Below are positions 1 to 4,100 of a stretch of 5,373 nucleotides of DNA, in pieces (the stretch's first letter is position 1; each line of letters begins with the position of its first letter). Both the position numbers and the translations under genes were made by a program. Below the pieces are notes generated by a model. The model saw nothing but the letters and a program-made list of their open reading frames with translations, had not been told where the DNA came from and did no database searches. Source of the stretch: an uncultured Eubacteriales bacterium (GTDB lineage: Bacteria > Bacillota > Clostridia > Oscillospirales > Oscillospiraceae); NCBI GenBank assembly GCA_900550615.1, contig URSX01000108.1, positions 1 to 5,373 on the forward strand. Reading direction: 5' to 3'.

Positions 1-45
1 GCAAGAGAACCCCGCCCATTCGCACAATATAGGCGCTTTTGCAAC

Positions 46-101
46 GGGCGACCGCAAGGGTCGCCCCTACGGGTGCATGTCCCCCAAAATTTTTGTAGGG
101 G
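46..101. repeat. Short palindromic intergenic repeat (REP/MITE-like)
   Basis: A perfect 8-bp stem, GGGCGACC (46-53) with GGTCGCCC (59-66), closes a five-base loop. It is followed by CCCCTAC (64-70) and, 24 bases on, by the inverse GTAGGGG (95-101). The same arms and edges recur at 1401-1425, and the TTGCAAC preceding the stem also precedes the hairpin at 1452-1473, so this is one copy of a dispersed family. The repeat edge lies four bases beyond the stop codon of the small membrane-protein gene. No T-run follows the stem on either strand, so it is not a typical intrinsic terminator. Positions 1-45 hold nothing I can identify. Confidence 0.6.
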
Positions 102-105
102 CCGG

Positions 106-342
106 CTACTCCTCCGGGTGATCCCGCAGGTATTGCAGGCGCTTCCACGCCCGGCGGGCCAGCAGGAAGCCGCCGATGGCCAGAGCGGCGCAAAGAGCGC
201 CCAGCAGCACCATCCACCACTGAAAAGCCGTCACCTCACACAGGTAGGCGAAGATGCGGTAGGCCAGCAGTACGGCCACCACTCCGCCGAACAGCAGCCC
301 CACCAGCAGGTCGGTTTTCTTGCAGCTATCTATGCGTTTCAT
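106..342 (-). CDS. Small two-helix membrane protein, unknown function
   Basis: This is a 78-residue protein whose function I do not recognise. Two hydrophobic stretches, about residues 11-34 and 41-63, are joined by a short loop (YLCEVTAFQWW). They are followed by a basic segment (ARRAWKRLQYLRDH) and an acidic end (PEE). The basic ends (KRIDSCKK at the start, RRAWKR at the end) suggest that both termini lie in the cytoplasm. The ATG at 342 is chosen because GGGGAGG lies about nine bases upstream and because a consensus promoter lies just ahead of that; the frame stays open further upstream, but only through the end of the neighbouring gene. It follows the chimeric kinase frame by 67 bases and probably has its own transcript. 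It resembles many small hypothetical membrane proteins of Clostridia that sit beside sensor kinases; no role should be assigned from that. Confidence 0.72.
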   Translation of the reverse strand: MKRIDSCKKTDLLVGLLFGGVVAVLLAYRIFAYLCEVTAFQWWMVLLGALCAALAIGGFLLARRAWKRLQYLRDHPEE

Positions 343-384
343 GGCGTATTTTCCTCCCCGTGTCCGGTAAAATTTCACAGGGTC

Positions 385-413
385 ATTATACCCAGAGGAA
401 AAAAGCCTGTCAA
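385..413 (-). promoter_or_regulatory. Consensus sigma-A promoter for the small membrane protein
   Basis: Read on the minus strand, TTGACA (413-408) and TATAAT (390-385) are separated by exactly 17 bases, a 12 of 12 match to the housekeeping consensus. The expected start of transcription is near 378, giving a leader of about 36 nt with a GGGGAGG ribosome binding site. The -35 box overlaps the stop codon (412-410) of the upstream frame. This makes the 78-residue protein an independently and probably strongly expressed gene. Confidence 0.85.
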
Positions 414-1300
414 TAGGGAAGGGAGGCCCGGATGCGGAAGGTGCGGGGGCCGTCCGATATCGCCCGGATGCTGCCGCCGTGGGCGGTGACGATGGCCTTG
501 GCCACCGACAGGCCGATGCCGTAGCCACCGGTCCCGGAATTGCGGGAGGCATCGGTCCGGTAGAAGCGATCGAACAGCCGGGGCAGCTGGTCGGGGTCGA
601 TGTCCGTCCCGGTGGCGTTGGTGACGGTCAGGGTCGCGGTGCGGCCCTGCCGGGAAAGGGTGAGGTCGATGGCCCCGCCGGGGGGCGAGTATTTCAGGGC
701 ATTGTCCAGCAGCAGCTCCGTCAGCTGGCGGATGGCCTTGGCATCGCCCCGGAGGGTAAGCAGGGGCTGGATGGACAGGGTGAAGAGCTTCTCCTGCTGC
801 CGGGCCAGGGTGCGGAAGGGGGCCGCCGCCTCGGACACCGTGTCCGAAAGGGGGAAATCCACCTTTTGCAGGGTGTCCTCCGCCTCCTCCATCCGGGAGA
901 GCAGGGTCAGATCCTCCGTCAGGGTGCGCAGACGGCGGGTCTGGCGGATGATATCGCCGAGGCTCTCGTTTTCCCCCAGATCCATCTCCAGCAGGTCGGC
1001 GTTGGCGGCGGTGATGGTGACGCTGCCGCCGTTTGCGTAGGCTCCGGGGCCGCTGAGGGCGGCGGTATCACCGTTTAAGGTGATGGTGGTGGCGGCCGTC
1101 CAGCCGGTGTTCTGGTCGTTGGCGGTGAAATACTGGGAGGATTCGTTTTTTTCCGAATCCTCATCCCGGATGACCTGGATGCCCAGCTTTTCCCCGTTCA
1201 TAAACAGCACCGTAACGGCCAGAGCCAGAGCCATATCCAGAATAGATATGCTGGTCACATTTTCCAGGAAGCTGGATTTGAAAATATCCGAAAAGGTCAT
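410..1300 (-). CDS. Chimeric ORF: DUF4956 start + carbohydrate-binding/CotH start + truncated histidine kinase
   Basis: This 296-residue frame appears stitched from three proteins. Residues 1-27 (MTFSDIFKSSFLENVTSIS, then LDMALALA) read like the N-terminus of a DUF4956 membrane protein. Residues 28-99 (VTVLFMNGEKLGIQV, YFTANDQNTGW, TTITLNGDTAALSG, GSVTITAA) read like the start of a carbohydrate-binding/CotH-associated secreted protein. Residues 100-296 match the back part of a HAMP-type sensor kinase: the end of the dimerisation helices (DLTLLSRMEE), N-box ELLLDNALKYSPP with N200, F-box LPRLFDRFYRTDASR, and G2 box GTGGYGIGLS. The phosphoacceptor H-box (HELKTPL type) that should lie just before residue 100 is absent, as are a sensor domain and HAMP. 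One hydrophobic helix (about 18-34) would export the ATPase domain. The ATG at 1300 has GGAG ten bases upstream. It is probably a non-functional remnant or an assembly artefact. Family assignments are from memory of conserved sequences; the kinase part is surest. Confidence 0.8.
   Translation of the reverse strand: MTFSDIFKSSFLENVTSISILDMALALAVTVLFMNGEKLGIQVIRDEDSEKNESSQYFTANDQNTGWTAATTITLNGDTAALSGPGAYANGGSVTITAANADLLEMDLGENESLGDIIRQTRRLRTLTEDLTLLSRMEEAEDTLQKVDFPLSDTVSEAAAPFRTLARQQEKLFTLSIQPLLTLRGDAKAIRQLTELLLDNALKYSPPGGAIDLTLSRQGRTATLTVTNATGTDIDPDQLPRLFDRFYRTDASRNSGTGGYGIGLSVAKAIVTAHGGSIRAISDGPRTFRIRASLPY
413..1003 (-). pseudogene. Sensor histidine kinase C-terminal remnant (HATPase_c)
   Basis: Codons 100-296 of the chimera hold the second half of the dimerisation domain and a complete-looking GHKL ATPase domain, with N-box asparagine 200, an F-box and a GYGIGLS G2 box; a classical DxGxG G1 box is not obvious. 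In intact relatives the residues NADLLEMDLGENESL directly follow the HELKTPL-type H-box, so the break falls just downstream of the phosphorylated histidine. Without that histidine and the membrane sensor, this piece cannot act as a conventional sensor kinase. No response regulator gene is left beside it. Confidence 0.65.
1220..1300 (-). other. DUF4956-like N-terminal segment of the chimera
   Basis: Codons 1-27 carry the FSDIFKSSFLENVTS start typical of DUF4956 integral membrane proteins. The family then continues with a glycine-rich transmembrane helix and a conserved IVRFRTAIK-type region, none of which is present here. Such genes commonly follow a VTC-domain gene, as this one does. The ribosome binding site is intact, so the start of a real gene seems to have been retained. 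The join to the next segment lies in a repetitive CTGGCTCTGGC stretch near 1215-1235, so its exact position is uncertain. Confidence 0.6.
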
Positions 1301-1373
1301 GGTTTGATTTCTCCTTTTTTTGTTTTTGGGGGGGAGGCGTGAGGGGTGCGGAGGGGGTGTTTTGTTGTGGTGC

Positions 1374-1425
1374 GTAGGGGCGGGGCTCTGCCCCGCCAGC
1401 GGGCGACCGCCAGGGTCACCCCTAC
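1374..1425. repeat. Palindromic repeat element with two nested hairpins
   Basis: The element is bounded by GTAGGGG (1374-1380) and CCCCTAC (1419-1425), which form an outer stem. Inside are a perfect hairpin, GGCGGGGC (1379-1386) with GCCCCGCC (1390-1397), and a second hairpin, GGGCGACC (1401-1408) with GGTCACCC (1414-1421), with one mismatch. The second arm pair is almost the same as the one at 46-66. This is a 52-bp non-coding element of a dispersed family. Confidence 0.65.
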
Positions 1426-1443
1426 GGAGAACAGGGGAAACTA

Positions 1444-1479
1444 TTGCAACCGGGCCGATGTAGGCATCGGCCCCTATGG
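1444..1479. repeat. Palindromic repeat hairpin, same family
   Basis: A perfect 9-bp stem, GGGCCGATG (1452-1460) with CATCGGCCC (1465-1473), closes the four-base loop TAGG. It is preceded by TTGCAAC and followed by a degenerate CCCCTAT, the same flanks as the copy at 40-70, while the stem sequence itself differs. Conserved edges with a variable but self-complementary stem suggest that structure is what is maintained. Confidence 0.6.
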
Positions 1480-1575
1480 GATGATGACAGGGAATGTTAC
1501 GCGCCGCGCGGTAGACGCATCGGCCATCCCTGCTGCGCCGGAGGCAAAAGCACAAGTGCCATGCGAGGGAAACGG

Positions 1576-1610
1576 ATTGCCACGGCCAGTTTGCGAACTG
1601 GCCTCGCAAT
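1576..1610. repeat. Long hairpin repeat (ATTGC...GCAAT type)
   Basis: A perfect inner stem GGCCAGTT (1584-1591) with AACTGGCC (1596-1603) around the loop TGCG is enclosed by an outer ATTGC (1576-1580) and GCAAT (1606-1610). From memory, repeats of the form CATTGCGAGGCCAGT...ACTGGCC...GGCAATCCG are scattered in genomes of related Clostridia, and this copy reads that way on the minus strand. No coding role is evident. Confidence 0.6.
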
Positions 1611-1647
1611 GACAGATTTTACAAGGGGTGCGGTGGGAATCCGGATC

Positions 1648-1722
1648 GGGTCGTCCGGGAGGCCGACCCCTACACACCATTCACCGATAGAACTTCGTAG
1701 GGGGCGGTGTCCCCGACGCCCC
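1648..1722. repeat. Pair of degenerate GTAGGGG/CCCCTAC repeat pieces
   Basis: GGGTCG (1648-1653) can pair with CGACCC (1664-1669), followed by CCCCTAC (1667-1673). A second piece starts with GTAGGGG (1697-1703) and can form a stem GGGGCG (1701-1706) with CGCCCC (1717-1722). Both share the family edges but are worn. With the elements at 1374-1610 they fill most of the 442-base gap between the VTC gene and the chimera; I see no gene in that gap. Confidence 0.45.
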
Positions 1723-1742
1723 GCTTGTACCGCACTATCATG

Positions 1743-2411
1743 TTATCCATACACCCGGCAGGCCGCGTACTTGGAAAAGGCCGCGCTGCGGGTGGAGGGG
1801 GTCTGCACCAGATCCCGGATCACATCGGGCAGATATTCGTCCCACTTTACCTCCAGCACAGCTCCGGCGTCACCCGCCGGAATGGCAGGGCAGGCAAAGT
1901 CGAAAAAATCCGTGCAGCCAAGGCCCGTGCGGATGTCATAGTCCAGTGTCACCCGGACGTTGCCGGGGGCAAATATGAAAGGCTCCCGGGTGTAATCCAC
2001 AATGGTCTTGGGCCTCAGGCCCTCTGTCTGCATCCGGCGGTGCAGCTCCCGCAGCAAGGCCGCGTCAGCCTCGCCGGACTGGGTATCCCCGGCCAGAAGA
2101 GCTTCCGTCTGGGGCCGGGTGAGGCAGCACTGCTCCTTGGCACACAGGCCCCCTATCTTGCTCTTTTTCTCCAGCACCAGATAGGACGCATCGCCGTTAT
2201 AGCAGCGCAGACGAAACTTTTCCCGGCGGCTGACACCGCTTATCTTATCCCGCAGGGCCTTGTCCCGGGGATCGTCAAAATACAGGCTGCGGACGAAGTA
2301 GCACCCGCCGGAGGCGTGGGGATCCGGGGCCATGACCGCCGAAGGCCGCCGGCGCAGGCAAAGCACATCGAAGGCGCTGATTTCGTGCTTCCACTCATGG
2401 CGATATTGCAT
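1743..2411 (-). CDS. VTC-domain polyphosphate polymerase-like protein
   Basis: This 222-residue protein has the tunnel-fold signature of the VTC family (CYTH-like superfamily), whose yeast member Vtc4 polymerises ATP gamma-phosphate into polyphosphate. In order: RHEWKHEI at the N-terminus (R4, E6, K8), YFVRSLYFDDP (38-48), REKFRLRCYN with R67 and R69, LEKKSK (80-85), DYTREPF with R142, RVTLDYDIR (153-161), VLEVKWDEYLP with the metal-binding-type E187 (185-195), and the terminal SKYAACR with K214. All expected basic tunnel residues and the key glutamate seem present, so the enzyme may be active. There is no signal peptide or membrane segment, so it is cytoplasmic. The ATG at 2411 is supported by AAAGGAG about ten bases upstream. 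In relatives it is accompanied by DUF4956 and CotH-type genes; here only their fragments follow. Polyphosphate synthesis is inferred from the fold family; bacterial members of such loci are little characterised. Confidence 0.88.
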   Translation of the reverse strand: MQYRHEWKHEISAFDVLCLRRRPSAVMAPDPHASGGCYFVRSLYFDDPRDKALRDKISGVSRREKFRLRCYNGDASYLVLEKKSKIGGLCAKEQCCLTRPQTEALLAGDTQSGEADAALLRELHRRMQTEGLRPKTIVDYTREPFIFAPGNVRVTLDYDIRTGLGCTDFFDFACPAIPAGDAGAVLEVKWDEYLPDVIRDLVQTPSTRSAAFSKYAACRVYG

Positions 2412-2442
2412 GGGGTCTCACTCCTTTCCTTGTGTTGGGTGC

Positions 2443-2473
2443 AGTATAGACGGCCAACCTTAGACCAAGTTAA
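2443..2473 (-). promoter_or_regulatory. Possible proximal promoter of the VTC gene
   Basis: On the minus strand, TATACT (2448-2443) is a good -10 box, with TTAACT (2473-2468) as a partial -35 box at a 19-base spacing. It would start transcripts near 2436, about 25 nt before the VTC start codon. The wide spacing and imperfect -35 box make it weaker than the promoter at 2561-2589, but it lies downstream of the terminator and so would escape it. Confidence 0.45.
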
Positions 2474-2479
2474 AACCGG

Positions 2480-2505
2480 AAAAAAATCCGCCCCGGCGGG
2501 GCGGA
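2480..2505 (-). terminator. Intrinsic terminator ahead of the VTC gene (minus strand)
   Basis: TCCGCCCC (2487-2494) and GGGGCGGA (2498-2505) form a perfect 8-bp GC-rich stem with a three-base loop. Read on the minus strand it is followed directly by seven T residues (2486-2480). No T-run follows on the plus strand, so it acts leftward. No minus-strand gene lies immediately upstream, so its target would be a transcript started inside the divergent spacer. Confidence 0.75.
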
Positions 2506-2557
2506 AGGAGTTGGGTGCGCTGTTAAAAAATTGATGCAATTTGTTACTCTTCTGATG

Positions 2558-2586
2558 TTGATTATTTGTCCCGGGCTTCCTATAAT
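2558..2586 (+). promoter_or_regulatory. Sigma-A promoter of the MBOAT-SGNH operon
   Basis: TTGATT (2558-2563) and a perfect TATAAT (2581-2586) are separated by 17 bases. Transcription should start near 2593, giving a leader of about 110 nt before the GTG at 2704. The leader contains a small stem, GGCGC (2627-2631) with GCGCC (2639-2643), and no terminator-like T-run. Confidence 0.75.
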
Positions 2587-2589
2587 CAA
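2561..2589 (-). promoter_or_regulatory. Overlapping minus-strand promoter facing the VTC gene
   Basis: The same segment reads on the minus strand as TTGATT (2589-2584), 17 bases, AATAAT (2566-2561). It is part of an inverted repeat, TTGATTAT (2558-2565) with ATAATCAA (2582-2589), so each strand's -35 box overlaps the other strand's -10 box. A start near 2554 would give a transcript reaching the terminator at 2480 after about 75 nt. The same palindrome could also be an operator for a dimeric regulator. Confidence 0.5.
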
Positions 2590-2703
2590 ACTTGTAAGGA
2601 GCCGGGCCGCATCTTCCCGCGGAGCCGGCGCGTTTTCTGCGCCATGACGGGGCAGAGGGCACAAAAACTATGCCTGATAGGCGATCGTTGACAGGAGTTT
2701 CCC

Positions 2704-4089
2704 GTGAGTTTTTCTGATCTGAAGTTTATTTTTTATTTTCTGCCGCTGTTTTTTGCGGTTTATTATCTGGTGCCCGTATGGTGTAAAAATCTTCTCCTGG
2801 TTCTGGGCAGCATTGGTTTTTATTTTCTGGGTGCAGGACTGCGGGATACGCTGCTGCTGGCGGCGGTGGTGGCGCTGCACTACGGGATCGCCCGGGCCAT
2901 GGATGTTGTCTGTCACCGTCTGCGCAAGGCGCTGCTGATTCTTGCTCTGGCCGCGGATCTGTTGTGCCTGACGTATTTTAAGTATACGCCCTTTCTTCTG
3001 GAAAACTGGAGCGGCCTCACCGGCCAGGTGATCGCCGTGCCTAAGATCATTCTTCCCCTGGGGGTGAGCTTCTATCTCTTCCAGAGCATGGGCTACCTCA
3101 TCGACGTATACCGAGGCGAACCGGCGGAGAAAAATCCCGTCCTCTACGCCGCCTTCACTCTGGCATTTCCCCAACTGACCATGGGCCCCATCCTCCGTTG
3201 GCACGACTGGCGCGACGCGCTCCGGCAGCGACATGTCCGCTGGGCGGATGTGGCAGACGGGTTTTCGCTTTTCATCGTGGGGCTTTGCTGCAAGGTGCTG
3301 CTGGCCGACCAGCTGGCGCCCATGTGGGCTCTGCTGGACCGCATCGGCTATGCATATCTGTCCACGCCCCTGGCCTGGCTGGGCGCCGTCAGCTACAGCC
3401 TGCAGCTGTATTTCGACTTCTCCGGCTACTCTATCATGGCCATGGGCCTGGGACAGATGTTGGGTCTGTACATTCCCCGCAACTTCGACGCGCCCTATGC
3501 CTCCCGGTCAGTGAGCGAATTTTATCGCCGCTGGCACATGACTCTGGGTGCCTGGTTCCGGGACTATCTCTACATTCCTCTGGGCGGCAGCCGTCACGGC
3601 AAGGCCCGCACAGCCCTGGCGCTGTCAGTGGTGTGGTTCTTCACGGGCCTGTGGCACGGAGCCAGCTGGAACTTTGTGCTGTGGGGCGTGGTGTTGCTGG
3701 CCTTTATCCTGCTGGAGAAATTCTGCATCGGCGGCTTTCTGGAACGGCACCGGGTGCTCTCCCACGTCTACCTGCTCTTTGTGATTCCCCAGACCTGGGT
3801 CATCTTCCGCATTACGAATCTGCGGGAGCTGGGGGCGTACTTCGGCCGTCTGTTCCCCTTCTTCGGTTCCAGCTCCGTCGTCTCCGCCCAGGACGTGGTA
3901 GGGCCCCTGCGCTCTTACTGGTGGCTGCTGCTGCTCTGCATTTTCTTCTCTCTGCCCCAGCCCCGCCGCTTCTATGAAAAATACAGCCGGACTCTGTGGA
4001 TACAGCTGCCGCTGCTTCTGCTGTTCTGGGTGTGCGTGTACTTCATCGCCACCTCCTCCGGAAACGGCTTCCTCTATTCTCGTTTTTAA
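2704..4089 (+). CDS. MBOAT-family membrane O-acyltransferase (AlgI/PatA-like)
   Basis: This 461-residue multi-pass membrane enzyme moves an acyl group, usually acetyl, across the membrane towards an extracytoplasmic polymer. Seen here: hydrophobic segments over almost the whole length, FYLFQSMGYLIDVYRGE (123-139), YFDFSGYSIMAMG (236-248), EFYRRWHMTLGAWFRDYLYIP (272-292, H278) and TGLWHGASWNFVLWG with the catalytic-type His318. The length matches the family. The start is a GTG, supported by AGGAG (2693-2697) six bases upstream and by the typical FSDLKFIFYFLPLFF beginning. It is the first gene of an operon: the SGNH esterase gene starts 12 bases after its stop. The pairing resembles AlgI-AlgX/J, PatA-PatB and DltB-DltD, so surface polysaccharide, peptidoglycan or teichoic-type polymer acylation is likely; which one is not visible. 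The promoter at 2558-2586 should drive it. Confidence 0.93.
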   Translation: MSFSDLKFIFYFLPLFFAVYYLVPVWCKNLLLVLGSIGFYFLGAGLRDTLLLAAVVALHYGIARAMDVVCHRLRKALLILALAADLLCLTYFKYTPFLLENWSGLTGQVIAVPKIILPLGVSFYLFQSMGYLIDVYRGEPAEKNPVLYAAFTLAFPQLTMGPILRWHDWRDALRQRHVRWADVADGFSLFIVGLCCKVLLADQLAPMWALLDRIGYAYLSTPLAWLGAVSYSLQLYFDFSGYSIMAMGLGQMLGLYIPRNFDAPYASRSVSEFYRRWHMTLGAWFRDYLYIPLGGSRHGKARTALALSVVWFFTGLWHGASWNFVLWGVVLLAFILLEKFCIGGFLERHRVLSHVYLLFVIPQTWVIFRITNLRELGAYFGRLFPFFGSSSVVSAQDVVGPLRSYWWLLLLCIFFSLPQPRRFYEKYSRTLWIQLPLLLLFWVCVYFIATSSGNGFLYSRF

Positions 4090-4100
4090 GGTGATTGCCC

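Noticed and set aside
46..66. Hairpin as terminator of the small membrane-protein gene
   Set aside because: No T-run follows the stem on the minus strand, and its sequence marks it as a repeat copy.
479..1078. Long plus-strand frames opposite the kinase remnant
   Set aside because: Glycine-rich, low-complexity translation antisense to clear kinase motifs; typical shadow frames in GC-rich DNA.
1328..1334. Seven-G homopolymer as a phase-variation tract
   Set aside because: It lies in a spacer upstream of the ribosome binding site, is short, and has no clear promoter around it.
1301..1609. Upstream extension of the chimera by 103 residues
   Set aside because: It would translate the palindromic repeats; the ATG at 1300 has a proper GGAG and a family-like start.
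1707..2534. 275-residue plus-strand frame opposite the VTC gene
   Set aside because: The minus strand encodes ordered VTC motifs with a good ribosome binding site; the plus frame has no recognisable motifs and runs through the minus-strand promoter and terminator.
2644..2691. 15-codon leader peptide before the MBOAT gene
   Set aside because: An ATG-to-TGA frame exists but has no ribosome binding site and no run of regulatory codons.
3198..3977. Alternative plus-strand frame inside the MBOAT gene
   Set aside because: The overlapping frame encodes the conserved MBOAT motifs; this one is a shadow.
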